Shown one piece after another: positions 19,613 to 29,928 of a stretch of 64,000 nt of DNA (the stretch's first letter is position 1; each line of letters opens with the position of its first letter). Origin of the DNA: Trametes villosa (Eukaryota; Basidiomycota; Agaricomycetes; Polyporales; Polyporaceae). The translations under genes and the position numbers were made by a program. The notes beneath the pieces were generated by a model. It was not told the DNA's origin. It worked only from the letters and a program-made list of their open reading frames with translations, and did no database searches. Location of the stretch: assembly GCA_002964805.2 (NCBI GenBank), contig PUDQ02000094.1, positions 42,340-106,339 of the forward strand, read 5' to 3'.

Positions 19613-22600
19613 CTACTGTCCATCGTCCCTGATGGACCCACGGCCCGGGAAGCGTCCGCCCTCCCAGTCGCGGTCCGGAGGCGCAGCGTTGGTGAAGGTC
19701 ACCCGCGGTTGCCATGGAAGGTTCTTGAAGTCGACGGCCTGGATCTTTCGAGGTGCGCTGGGCGCGCGCTTGTGGAACTCGGCTACCTTTTCCGGCGCGT
19801 TGGTCAGGTTTGATGCCGGTTCCCAGCTGTCCTCGCCCTCGCCGTACCCCTTCCAGCGCACGAGGTATTGTAGCTGGTTACGGTAGCGGCGGCTATCCAG
19901 GATCCGATCAACTGCGTATTCTTCTTCTCCTTCCACTTCCACGGGTTCGGGTGGCGGTGGTAAGCGTCCGTTCACCTCGTTCCCCCTCCATGGGGATAGA
20001 CGGTCAACGTGGAACACGTTGTGAAGCTTGAGGGCGGGGGGAAGGGCCAAGCGATAGTCGAGGTCTCCGATCCGTTCAGTGACTTCGAACGGACCGAGCT
20101 GCCGGGGTCCTAGCTTAGGCGTGGCTTGATGGATGTGTATGTTCTTGGCCGTGAGCCAGACCCGGTCGCCGACCTTGAACGTGTGAGCTTTCCGCTTGCC
20201 GTCTTCGTAAGCTTGCTTCATGCGCTCTTTACTCATGCGCAGTGCCGCTTCCGCCTCCTTCCGTGCTTCCCGGAGCTTGGTGAGCCGAGCGTCGAGTGAT
20301 GGGATCTGCGTGGGGCGTCCCGCCGGGATGGTGAAGTCCGGTCGGTAGCCGTATAGGACTTCGAATGGGGTCTGTCCATGTGCCGTCTGTACCCGCAAGT
20401 TGAGTACGAACTCCGCCGTAGGAAGTAGGTCCGCCCAGTCGTCCTGTCGCTTGTCGCAGTAGATCCGGAGGTATTGCTCGACCTCCTGATTGGCTCGCTC
20501 TGTCTGCCCATTTGCCATAGGGTGATACGCCGTGGTGAGACCGCTTTCGATGCCAAGGCGCTTGTACAGGGCCCTGGTGACTCGTGCGGCGAACTGGGGT
20601 CCTCGGTCCGACACGATCTTCTGGGGAATGCCGTGAAGCCGGAAGATGGTCTGATAGTGCAGTTCGCCTATCCCTTCGGCGGTGACGGTGTCGGTGGTGG
20701 CTACGAGGTGGACTTGCTTACTGTACAGGTCGACATACGTGGTGATGGCGTTGAACCCTTTCGACGAGGGTAGACCCGTGATGAGATCCACGCCCATGAC
20801 GACCCACGGTCCTTCAGGTACTTCGTGGGGCTGAAGCGTCGCGTGGGGGTGCGCGGCGGCCTTGTAGCGCTGGCACCGGTCACACCCAAGGACGTACTTC
20901 TCGACAAACCCGCTAATCCCCGGCCACCAGTACAACCGGCTTACCAACTCCAGTGTCCCGTGCTTGCCCGGGTGTCCAGCCGTAGGCGCATCGTGGCATT
21001 GCCGGACGATGGCCTCCCTAAGTCCTTCCTCGGGCGGGATGTACAACCGACCACGGTAGTACACCAGCCCACCCTCCTCTTCCCATTCCCATGTCCCATC
21101 CGTCAACTTCCGCGGCCCGTCCTTCCGTAGGGCTTCCAAACCCTTCAGGACTTCCGCCTCCCTTCTACTGCTCTCCCTGATCCTTCCATCCAGCGGGTTC
21201 TCTACCCGAAGCGCCGCGGCGGCAATGGCCACAAAGTGCTCGGGTTTGAGCACGATCTGATCCCGGTTGTCCTCGGCATCACTGACTTGGAGCTCCGAGA
21301 TTCGAGACAGGGGGTCGGCCTGCGTGTTGGCCGTGCCCGGCTTGTGTGTGAGCGTGAAATCGAAGCGAGAGAGCCAGAGCGCCCAGCGGGCCTGTCGTCG
21401 GGTAAGGTTCTGGGCGGTCTTCCAGTGTTCGAGGTTGCGATGATCGGTGATGATTTCGAAGGGTTCGGGTAATCCTTCCAGGAAGTGGCGCCAATCCTCC
21501 AATGCTCGCACGATGGCCATGAGTTCACGATCGTAGATCTCGTAGTTCCGGTCCGCCTCGGTCATAGACTCGGACCGAAACGCCACAGGGTGCCACAGCC
21601 CGTCTTCCAGCTTCTGTAGCAGAACCCCGCCGGTCGCGTATCCGGAGGCGTCCACTTCTACCCGGGTTGGCCGCTCAGGCTCCCAGGTCACCAACACCGG
21701 TTCGGTGGTGAAGGCTTCCTTGAGCTTGTCGAAGGCGGTGCGCTGCCGAAGACCCCATTCCCAGGGGACATCCTTCTTAGTGAGGTCGTGAAGGGGGCGA
21801 GTGATCTTGGCGAAGTCCTTGATAAAGCGACGGTAGAAGTTGGCGAAGCCGATGAAGCCTCGGACTTCGCGGAGGTTGCGGGGGTGGGGCCAATCGCATA
21901 CTGCCTGGATTTTGACGGGATCCATGCTGACTTCGCCTTGCCGGATCACGAGTCCTACGTACTCGATCTCGGTTTGGTCAAACTCGCACTTCTCCGGCCG
22001 GAGGAACAGATCGTGAGCTTGGAGCCGCCGCAGTACCTCGTGGGTGACCCTGCGGTGCTCGTCAAGCGTGGCGCTAAAGATCAGGATGTCGTCCAAGTAC
22101 ACCGCTACCTTCCCGGCTGCGATCAGATCCCCAAAGATGGAATTCATCAGGGCCTGGAACGTCGCAGGCGAGTTGGTCAGTCCAAAGAACATAACACGGG
22201 GTTCGAACAGGCCCTGGTTAGTAGTGAAGGCCGCTTTCCATTCGTCGCCTTCCTTGATCCGTACGTTGTTGTAGCCCCAACGAACGTCGAACTTGGTGAA
22301 GTACTTAGATTGGCGAAGGCGATTGATGATGTCGGATGCGAGGGGTAGCGGATAGCGGTTCTTCACAGTGATGTCGTTCAGCTTTCGGTAGTCTTGGACC
22401 ATGCGGAGCTTGCCGTCCTTCTTCTTGACGAAGAAGACGGGGGAAGCCATGGGGGACTTGGACGGGGTGATGTAGCCTTTGCGAAGGTTCTCTTCGAGGA
22501 AGGCGTCCAGCTCGGCCTGCTCATTGACCGGCATCGGATACACCTTGGACCGGAGGGTCTCGGGAGCGTCAGGTTTCAGATCAATGGTGTGATCGTACGG

Positions 22601-23037
22601 CTTATGCTCAGGTAGTCTCTCAGACTCCTGTTCCGAGAAGACTTTGGAGTATTGGCGATACTCCTTCAGTACCATCTCTTCGAACGTCTTCGCGGGCTTA
22701 GCGCGGTGGGCCTCGGCGGCGAGCTCGGTGGAGTAAGTGAACCCGGCAGCGCACCAGAGTTCTTCGGTGGCTTCTTCCAGGACTCCGAGCTTCTGCCATT
22801 GCCTTCTCAGGCGCCGATTGGCCGAGATCTTCTCAAACGGGGGGAGGTCCTCCACGGGGGTCGCCGACCGACCGTCCGTTTCAACGTCAACCTTCCCATT
22901 TGTCCAATCTATCTGCGGATTGATCTTCCGAAGCCAGGGAAGTCCGAGGATGATGTCCTCAGGACCAATGTCCGTGACCAGGAACTCGGTGCGTTCGTTG
23001 TGCGATCTGAGGCCTAGCTCCAGACGTGCGAAGTGGG
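19613..23037 (-). CDS. Element C pol: protease end, RT, RNase H, integrase, chromodomain
   Basis: The open frame runs from the D insertion (SHNERTEFLVTDIGPEDIIL, GLPWLRKINPQIDW) through RT (VRWGYNNVRIKEG; active site VYLDDILIFS), RNase H (RVEVDASGYATGGVLLQ), integrase HHCC (CHDAPTAGHPGKHGTLELVS with LGCDRCQRYK) and the DDE core (GVDLITGLPSS, VSDRGPQFAARV, ANGQTERANQEVEQ) to a chromodomain (VDRILDSRRYRNQLQYLVRW, EGEDSWEPASNL). This is the Tf1/sushi-type order. Discounting the 644 bp of D plus one TSD copy puts it in phase with the protease frame upstream. No internal stop. Confidence 0.9.
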
Positions 23038-23042
23038 TAATG

Positions 23043-23681
23043 TGTCGCGGAGGGACGGAGCGCTCAGGAAGGCGGACTTAACCTTCTGAGGCTGGACACG
23101 TGCTGAGACGAGCGGCGGGGCCCGAACAGCGGCGAACACGGGTAAGATGAGGAATAGGGAGGTAAGTACGCAGCAGGGACGCGCATCCCCCGTACCGACA
23201 GAGGTCTGGTAGGGCTACAGCGGTGTGCTACGGACCCGGACAACGGGAGCCAAGGGAGAGGTCGGCTCGAAGGCGCAAGACTGTCCCCAATGACGTAAGA
23301 GGTCAAGATGGGGAGCAGGGGCGATATCTACCCTACCTATATACTGGAGAGAACAATAGCTTCCTATCCAGGGTGAACAATAGCGTGCCTAAACAAAGAA
23401 CAAAGGAACAATAGAACTAAGAACAATAGCATGGCTAAATGTAGAACAATAGAGCGGAGAACAATAGCGTGTATGAACGAGGAACAATAGAACGACCATA
23501 ATGGGAACAAGGCTGCTCAGAGAACAAGGAGCTACATACTGGGAATGGACGCGATCACATGTCCTGTCACCTGACCGTGTTCAGGCGCTTTCTACTTGTA
23601 CTGTGCTTATGCTCGTAAATACGTAGGTAAAAAGGTGGAAAAAGGCGGAAAATAATAGGGCGTCTAGTCGTCTCCACGACA
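23043..23681 (-). mobile_element. Element D: solo LTR (639 bp) inside element C
   Basis: It starts TGTCGCGGAGG and ends CTCCACGACA, with the 5-bp target duplication TAATG at 23038-23042 and 23682-23686. Its terminal ~25 bp (GGGCGTCTAGTCGTCTCCAC...) match the LTR of C, and it shares the TATATAGG box followed by ATCTTGACC in the coding-strand sense, so it belongs to the same family but is longer and diverged. A solo LTR arises by recombination between the two LTRs of a full copy. It splits C between protease and RT. Confidence 0.85.
23351..23490 (+). promoter_or_regulatory. Cluster of AACAATAG motifs in LTR D
   Basis: About seven copies of GAACAATAG occur between 23351 and 23490, together with AAACAAAGAACAAAGG and further AACAAGG copies to 23530. 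AACAAT and AACAAAG are core recognition sequences of HMG-box factors; RAACAAAGAA is the site reported for the fungal mating regulator Ste11. A role as an enhancer read by an HMG-box protein is inference. Confidence 0.45.
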
Positions 23682-23686
23682 TAATG

Positions 23687-24005
23687 CTCCCGGCTCGGTT
23701 GCGTGATCCGTCGATGTTGTGAAGGGGGATGGCTCGCGCGAGGGGGTGGATCAGAACGCGATGCTGATCAATGAAGCGTTGATGGATGAATAGACCCGTG
23801 GTTCCGGAATCTATCATGGCTACTGCGTTTACGTTACGGTGTCTCCCTTTGAGATTCACACTGATGCGGAAGTGCGAACTGGTCGTGTCTATTTCAGGTA
23901 TAGTGAATGTACATGAGGAGACCGAATCATAGATAGACGGGGAGGGGATGTCCGTGCGTAAACCAGCGGGTGTCGGCGTCGTAGCCTTTGCGCGCACCCG
24001 ATTTA
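23687..24005 (-). CDS. Element C protease region (start of pol frame)
   Basis: The frame reads NRVRAKATTPTPAGLRTDI, then AMIDSGTTGLFIHQRFIDQH (aspartic protease DSGT) and ARAIPLHNIDGSRNRAGSI up to the D insertion. It is -1 relative to gag and overlaps gag's stop at GGCTTTTTAAAT, so expression would need a -1 frameshift there. The residues after GSI in the open frame (SWRRLDALLF...) come from LTR D. Confidence 0.75.
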
Positions 24006-25211
24006 AAAAGCCTGCTTCATCGCCTCGATCTGCGCGGCGAGCTGCCTCTGCCCTTCGAGGAGCTGGGCAATGATGTCGACTTGACTGGCCGACACCGTTG
24101 CTTCGGTAGCGGCGGCTGCGGTGTCCGAGGGAGCCTCCTCCTCGGTCGCTGCCACGCGCTGCTTCTTCGGCTGACCCATGTACTTGCTCTGACAAACCAC
24201 CTCGCGGTGGCCCGTCCTTCCGCACCACGCGCAGATGTCACGCTCGTGGTTGCCGTCGCGCTTGTTGTGGGCGGTCGACCCACAGCCGAAGCACTTGCCT
24301 GTCATCGACTTGATGAAGGCCTCACGGGTGCGGGTCGAGTCGATGTCCATCGCGTTCGGATCTTTGAACGGGGTGGTCGGGGTCGTGGTCGTGGTGGTGC
24401 CGAAGCGGGGGAACGAGGGCGGCTTGCCCTGTTCGCGTGCCTTCTCGGCCTTGCGCTGCTGAGCACGGAAGTCGAAGTCCGTGGCAACGGTGATGAGGTC
24501 GTCGAGGGTGCCGGTACTGCGCTCGGTTTGAGCAAGCAGGTCCTTGATGTTGCTGGCGAGGTGCTCATAGAAACGGTCGCGGAGGTCGGCGTCTGAATAG
24601 CCGGTGCGGCCCATGATCTCCTTGAACTTGGCGGCGTACTCGGGAAGGGTCTTGCTTCCCTGCCACAAGGCGGCGAGCGCGTTCTTGGCGTCGACCACCT
24701 CGGAGGACGTCTCGAAGCGCGCCTTGAACGCCTTCCGGAACTCGTTCCAATTGTCCTGGAAGGGGCGCTTGGCGGGGGTGGACTCTGCGACCAGCTCGAG
24801 GTAGGGTGTTCCCCAGATGGCCGCTTCGTCCTGGAGGTAGGTGAGGGCGGCGAGGATCCATCTCTGATCATTGACCTCGTAGCCGCCTTCCACCTGGTTG
24901 TTGAGAAGGGGCCCCGTGGACATGGCGTAGGCGGTGAAGGCGGCAAGGAACCGCCGCGCGTCGGCGCTTGAAGTTCCCTTGAAAGGGGTGGGCTTCTGGA
25001 TGGCCTTATCCAGGAAGCGTGCGGGAGGGGCAGCAACTGCGGGGGCAGCGGCGGGACCTGGGCCGGCGGCGCCTTCGGCTGCTTCGCCTTGTGCCGGGGT
25101 CCGCGGGGTGAGGGTCTGGACTAGTTCCGTAAGTGACGCGGTGAGGGTGGCGAGGGAGGTCTGGATGTGGGCCTGCCCGTCGATGAGTCCTTGGATCGCT
25201 TCTGTCGACAT
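24003..25211 (-). CDS. Element C gag
   Basis: ATG at 25211, 402 residues. It has an N-terminal helical part (IDGQAHIQTSLATLTASLTE), the Gypsy capsid region (TPFKGTSSADARRFLAAFTA through DLLAQTERSTGTLDDLITVA), and Cys-rich ends CFGCGSTAHNKRDGN and CAWCGRTGHREVVC; the second is a CCHC knuckle that would bind the RNA genome. The frame stays open for a further ~330 nt upstream (VHAYDRDDKVDVFRDDEDL in the same frame), so an earlier or non-ATG start is possible. The stop TAA lies in the CTTTTTAAA overlap with pol. Confidence 0.85.
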   Translation of the reverse strand: MSTEAIQGLIDGQAHIQTSLATLTASLTELVQTLTPRTPAQGEAAEGAAGPGPAAAPAVAAPPARFLDKAIQKPTPFKGTSSADARRFLAAFTAYAMSTGPLLNNQVEGGYEVNDQRWILAALTYLQDEAAIWGTPYLELVAESTPAKRPFQDNWNEFRKAFKARFETSSEVVDAKNALAALWQGSKTLPEYAAKFKEIMGRTGYSDADLRDRFYEHLASNIKDLLAQTERSTGTLDDLITVATDFDFRAQQRKAEKAREQGKPPSFPRFGTTTTTTPTTPFKDPNAMDIDSTRTREAFIKSMTGKCFGCGSTAHNKRDGNHERDICAWCGRTGHREVVCQSKYMGQPKKQRVAATEEEAPSDTAAAATEATVSASQVDIIAQLLEGQRQLAAQIEAMKQAF

Positions 25212-25949
25212 GATGGGCGACGGGGGAGGTTCGGGGGTAGGGGTGCGAGGCGACGATGGACCGGGTGATGCGGGGGCCGGTGTGAGGGGAGCTGGCGTTG
25301 GCGGTGCCGGTGTGGGAGCTCGTGTGTCAGGGAGCGGGGTGAACTCCGGGAGGAATTCGCTGATCTGGCTAAGGGAGGTGGGTTGGAGACGCGGGGTGGT
25401 TTCGTCGTCGAATAGGTTCTCCGGCGAGGTGATGGAGTAAAGACGGTTTGGACAGGGGAACCGAGCGCAGTCTGCCCAGAGGTCCTCGTCGTCGCGGAAG
25501 ACGTCAACCTTGTCGTCGCGATCGTAGGCGTGGACTTTGTTGGCGCACTCAAGATCCAGGATGTCCTCTCCCGATCTCGGGACTTAATCTGCAGGTTTCG
25601 CTACCCGACACTGACTGCTCAGCCTCCTCGGCCTATTGCTGTGTCCTTTTACCACAAGGGACACGAGCCCAAGGGTAACCTGCCTTGGCTTCCTATTGCC
25701 GCGTTTCTCTGCCTCCTACACCCGAAGGTGCACTCGTTACAACCAACACCGGATTTTACACTGCGGGTCAGGCAGATTCCGCGTATTGTACCAATCAAAA
25801 GATCGGCAAGCCTGGGGTTGCGCCCTGACCGTTACTCCGAGGTGACAAAGCGCGTGCGCAAGGGGTACCAACACAGGGGGTGATCACGAAGCAGAAAGGA
25901 CTTACGCGTGAGGGAGGATCTGGTCGGCAGATCTCCGGCACGGTGGGGG

Positions 25950-25959
25950 ATCTTGACCT
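25950..25959 (-). promoter_or_regulatory. Element C primer-binding site, apparently self-priming
   Basis: Two bases after the 5' LTR the coding strand reads AGGTCAAGAT. The complementary ATCTTGACCT lies in the LTR at 26170-26161, about 33 bp downstream of the TATATAAGG box, where transcription should start. The RNA's own 5' end could therefore anneal here and prime reverse transcription, as known for Tf1/sushi elements. No tRNA 3' end is recognisable at the site. Confidence 0.6.
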
Positions 25960-25961
25960 AA

Positions 25962-26417
25962 TGTCGCGGAGCTAGGCCCGGCACGACGAGGTACTGCACA
26001 CAACTACGAAAACTAAAACGATCTAACTCCCGGGGTGGTGGACGAAGGTCTCACAACACCTGAGCGTAGGTTCTCACGGCGAATCTAGCCCAAAGACCAA
26101 GTTAACATTCAGAACATAAGAGCGAATACAAAACAAGGCTTACCTAGCCCAAAGACCAAGAGGTCAAGATGAGGGCTAGGGTCGCTACAGGGGTCCTTAT
26201 ATACTAAGCAAGGGGGGCCAAACATGTACAAATGTAGAGGTGGTCTGTGCGCACAATGCACTCAACCTGCAGGTAGGGATCAGGTGATGAGTCCCGTGAT
26301 CTATCTACTCTAACTCTAAGTCCCGTGCGTGCTAAGTACCGTAGAATGGCCGTAGAAAAGCAGGAGAAATGCGGAAAAATATGGAAAAATACAGGGCGTC
26401 TAGTCGTCTCCACGACA
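25962..26417 (-). repeat. Element C 5' LTR with TATA box
   Basis: 456 bp, followed on the right by the target duplication CAATC. In coding-strand sense it carries TATATAAGG (26203-26195) and, 33 bp downstream, ATCTTGACCT (26170-26161), the predicted RNA 5' end. Confidence 0.9.
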
Positions 26418-26422
26418 CAATC

Positions 26423-27030
26423 CAAATCTTTGAAGTATAAATTGCACTTGCTGCGGCTTAGGAAAAGCTTCGCCTCTCGAAGCTTTTCGAACACTATCCT
26501 TAAGTGTTCTTCGTGCTCCTCCTTGGAGTCCGAAAATACGAAAATGTCGTCCAAATATACATGGATGAACCTTCCGATACAGTCACGAAATATGGCTGTC
26601 ATGAGACGTTGGAACGTTGACGGGGCGTTGGTGTCGCCCTGTTGCATGACCTCGCTCACGAACGTCCCGTAAGGCGTCGCGAACGCGGTCTTCCACACGT
26701 CCTCCGCAGCTATGCGGATCTGTTCGTAGGCGTCGGACAGATCAATCTTCGAGTGATACTTCGCTCGAGCAACGTCCATCCGGATCTGGTCTTGATCCGG
26801 AAACGGTGTCAGGTCGTGCACCGTGTTCTGGTTTCGTTGTCGCGCATCGAGTACGGTGCGCAGCTTGCCATTCTTCTTGGCAACGCATAGCAGAGGCGCT
26901 GCTTGCGTGACCGTTACCGGTCGCCACCAGCCTGCCTTTACATAGTGATTGATTTTCGCTATGAGTTCTGGCTTCACCACGTCCGCGCAACGTGGGAGAT
27001 GATAGCGATATTTCTTCGCTTCATCGATGA
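26423..27030 (-). CDS. Element A pol, middle part: reverse transcriptase core
   Basis: The frame reads LIDEAKKYRYHLPRC, VKAGWWRPVTVTQAAPLLCV, KKNGKLRTVLDARQRN, SKIDLSDAYEQIRI, GDTNAPSTFQRLMT, then the YxDD active site HVYLDDIFVFS and SKCNLYFKDLDC at the C junction. Upstream it continues at 42419 across element B; downstream at 19145 across C. No stop or frameshift. Short hairpins are dense here (for example GAAAAGCTTCG/CGAAGCTTTTC near 26460 and CCGGATC/GATCCGG near 26770). Confidence 0.85.
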
Positions 27031-27035
27031 GCGGG

Positions 27036-27236
27036 TGTGACGCCCGATATAGGCGCCCAGTAGGCGCCCGAAGGAACGGATACCACACCTCCGGGTGTGG
27101 TGGCTGTCTGGTACTATACAGTAGGTAGTAGATCCCGGCCGGATGGCCGTCATGTACTGTACGCTTTATCTACCCGAAACTATACTGCTTCCCAGTCATA
27201 CTCGGCGTGCTAAGGCGACACCTCGTATTTATTACA
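27036..27236 (+). repeat. Element B 5' LTR
   Basis: 201 bp, TG...CA, preceded by GCGGG. It includes the hairpin CCACACC-TCC-GGGTGTGG. The leader after it begins CTTTTTTTGACT, which resembles the post-LTR leader of A (CTTTTTTACTC); no conventional tRNA primer site is evident. Confidence 0.92.
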
Positions 27237-27294
27237 CTTTTTTTGACTTCAAGCGTATTCTTCGCCGACAGGGCGATCACAGTACATCGAAGGG

Positions 27295-29928
27295 ATGGAA
27301 GGGAATCTCAGATCCGGTGAGGAAGCTTCTTTGAGATCTCGGTCTCAGATGGACGTGCGTCCGTCTCCCGAGACGGGCCCTCCGAGACTATCGGAGCGTG
27401 CGGCATCAAAGAAGCCCTTCCGCGAAGATCCCCTTCCCTCGCCGGGCAGCCACGAGTTAGTCGCAGGACCCTCGCACGCCCGGCCGGTCGAATCGGACAG
27501 TTTCCGAACTGCTCGATCGGACCATGGGACAGGAAACCACGGAGAGTTGCACCATCGCTCCTCTGCCGCGGAGCTCGATCCCTTTGGAGCACCCCAAACC
27601 CCCACGCCCCGAGGATCAACCACCAGGGACGTTCTCTCGGGCGTCAGTCGGGTCCTCCTACCGCTTGCTCAGAGCGGTTCCACGGCTACCTCTCCCCGAG
27701 GTATAGCCGACCCGGTGCATTCATTGCATCCGACGCATCCGCTGCGTCCCACTAGTGCGTTACCGGCACCCATTGCACTGCCGGGATACACGCACTTTCT
27801 GCCTTCCTCCGTTTCTTCCCCACCGCGTGATTACGTGCCGGTGGATGAGTCACAGGGCACGGTGCCTACTAGGCACCCAGAAGAGGACTTCTCCTCAAGC
27901 CACAGGACGGGAGGATTGGAGGCAATGCACAGTCGACACTCTGAGACGAGGTCCGGGCCGCGACTACGACAGTCAGACCCGCAAGCCACGGTACTAGACC
28001 ACCAGGAGTCTCTGCGGGTACAGGCTTTACAGCGCCAGCACGAACTCGTCGAGAACGCCAAACAAATGGCGGAATTGGCCCAGCGTGGTCAGAGCTTCGT
28101 TCTCGAGTATGCCAACGACGTGACGGCAATGAATTCTCGTCTCAACCGAGTACTCGATGACAACGCGCGCACCATACGCGACATCGACGCCGAGCTGGCG
28201 TATACTCGAGGGATTATGGAGAGGCAATCATCACCGTCACCTTCCCGGCACTACAGCCCCACCCAGAGTGCCACGCGCGCGCTCCCATCAGGTAGCGAGT
28301 TTCGCCCCTCCGACGATAACCAGTTCGAGCAAGGATATGACGAGCGCTATGGGGCCCGGGAGACGCCTCCGCACATGGTGGGGCGACCTGAGGGCAGTCT
28401 CCAACGCGCCGTACCTACGACGTCCTCATCCGACAGGACAATCACGATGGCCCGTCGGGAATGGCCGTCGCCTAGCCCGGATAGGCATACGGCACCCAGA
28501 GTGCAGACGCACTCGTTCCGAACGTCCGACGATGATACAGGACCCCGCACATCGCGCCCAGCGTCCCCTCGAAGCGGTCGGGCGCAGGCGCTACGCACTG
28601 AACGAGTGCGATTCGAGGAGCCGGAAAGGAGACGCGTGCCGCCGCCCCTGTTCGCGGTACCCCCGGACGAACGAGCCGATGAACGAACTGCCATGGGTAG
28701 CTCGATCTCTACGGCGCTGCAACGGGGTGCGGGTCCTCCCATGGATCCCCGGTTCCCGCTTCCCTCAGCGGCCCTAGGACTCGCAGGTGTCTACGCGGCG
28801 TCCCACTCTCCAGACGTCATGCAAAGTGTCGCCGCGGGTGCGGTGAAGCATGAGGACGCATTGCTACGCAAGATATGCACCAATATTCGATTCAAGGTGG
28901 GCGTACTTCGCCCCAAACTCCCGGACGGAGTCAAGCAGCCGAAAATCGAGAGCCCGGACAAGTACCGGGGGCAAAACGACCACAAGTCATTTTACTCGTG
29001 GTTGGACGGATACCTCAGCTGGCTTAGAGCCTACAACCTATGTGGGGACGAGACAGACGGTGATCGAGTTCGATACACGCGCATGTTCCTCACGGGTGAC
29101 GCCGAGGAGTGGTTTGCACATAAGATTGACCATCCCGACGTCGAATACCGACCCACGTTTGAAGAAGCCATGTGCGCTATGCATCGACGTTTTGTGCACG
29201 CCACCTCGGCGGCCCAGGCGACTACAGACTACGAGAACGTCCGTTACAGGGCGTCGTCTGGCGTGGACGGATTTGCGTCCGAACTTGTCGATTGCGCGCG
29301 CATGATGGTTGCCCCACCCACTGGGTACGACCTGGCCCATCGATTCATCAAGGGTCTACCCAACGACATCTACGAATACGTCGTCTTGCACCGGGGTCTA
29401 CGCGCGGAGTACCTCGATTTGGACACCATAGTGTCGCATGCCCGGCAGGTCGAAGAGGCACTCAAGCTGTTGAAGAAGCGAGAGCGTGACCGCAACGACT
29501 CGAAGACATCGTCGAACCCCGCTAAGAAGGACGACCGTCGCAGGACTGGGCCTCGCTCTGGCGAGACCCGGAAGGCCGACCAGGTGCATGGGAGCACTTC
29601 TGCAACTGCACCCACAGTTGATAAGCCCCGCACCGACTCTGGGCCGAAGGCCCCGCCGGCGCGCATACGGCCGGTACTGCCCGGTAACGCATGCTTTGCG
29701 TGCGGTAAGGTTGGGCACTACGCTAACGACCCAGCGTGCCCGGAGTACGGCAAGGACACGTCGCGGAAACCACGGGCCCGGTTCCACGCTCAGCGCATCG
29801 AGGATGAGGACGAGGATGGAGCCAAGGAGCCATCCGAGGAAGCGAGCCCCGCAGGGGGGACACGTGGGGCGGAGACCAGTACGATTCGGACTATAGTGGT
29901 GCGGAGTCTGACAGCGACGAGTCGGTAG
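27295..29928 (+). CDS. Element B gag
   Basis: ATG at 27295, 877 residues in the open frame. A long Pro/Ser/Arg-rich N-terminal half is followed by the capsid region (KYRGQNDHKSFYSWLDGYLS, FLTGDAEEWFAHKI, FIKGLPNDIYEYVVLHRG) and a CCHC knuckle (CFACGKVGHYANDPAC). After the G6 run at 29854-29859 the frame becomes nonsense (GTRGAETSTIRTIVV), while the -1 frame continues sensibly (DTWGGDQYDSDYSGAESDSD) into the protease. A has gag and protease in one frame, so the likeliest reading is a lost G; programmed -1 slippage on the G run is the alternative. Confidence 0.85.
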   Translation: MEGNLRSGEEASLRSRSQMDVRPSPETGPPRLSERAASKKPFREDPLPSPGSHELVAGPSHARPVESDSFRTARSDHGTGNHGELHHRSSAAELDPFGAPQTPTPRGSTTRDVLSGVSRVLLPLAQSGSTATSPRGIADPVHSLHPTHPLRPTSALPAPIALPGYTHFLPSSVSSPPRDYVPVDESQGTVPTRHPEEDFSSSHRTGGLEAMHSRHSETRSGPRLRQSDPQATVLDHQESLRVQALQRQHELVENAKQMAELAQRGQSFVLEYANDVTAMNSRLNRVLDDNARTIRDIDAELAYTRGIMERQSSPSPSRHYSPTQSATRALPSGSEFRPSDDNQFEQGYDERYGARETPPHMVGRPEGSLQRAVPTTSSSDRTITMARREWPSPSPDRHTAPRVQTHSFRTSDDDTGPRTSRPASPRSGRAQALRTERVRFEEPERRRVPPPLFAVPPDERADERTAMGSSISTALQRGAGPPMDPRFPLPSAALGLAGVYAASHSPDVMQSVAAGAVKHEDALLRKICTNIRFKVGVLRPKLPDGVKQPKIESPDKYRGQNDHKSFYSWLDGYLSWLRAYNLCGDETDGDRVRYTRMFLTGDAEEWFAHKIDHPDVEYRPTFEEAMCAMHRRFVHATSAAQATTDYENVRYRASSGVDGFASELVDCARMMVAPPTGYDLAHRFIKGLPNDIYEYVVLHRGLRAEYLDLDTIVSHARQVEEALKLLKKRERDRNDSKTSSNPAKKDDRRRTGPRSGETRKADQVHGSTSATAPTVDKPRTDSGPKAPPARIRPVLPGNACFACGKVGHYANDPACPEYGKDTSRKPRARFHAQRIEDEDEDGAKEPSEEASPAGGTRGAETSTIRTIVVRSLTATSR

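Larger units (their letters stand above)
19146..26417 (-). mobile_element. Element C: complete Ty3/Gypsy chromovirus
   Basis: LTRs of 456 bp lie at 19146-19601 and 25962-26417 (termini TG...CA). As aligned by eye they differ at three positions, so insertion was recent. The target duplication CAATC occurs at 19141-19145 and 26418-26422. Coding strand is minus: 5' LTR at the right, gag 25211-24003, protease-RT-RNaseH-integrase-chromodomain 24005-19613. The polypurine tract (GTAGAGGGGGGGTAA on the minus strand) abuts the 3' LTR at 19602. The element lies inside A's RT coding region in the same orientation, and is itself broken by solo LTR D. Unlike A it shows no hairpin tiling. Confidence 0.9.
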
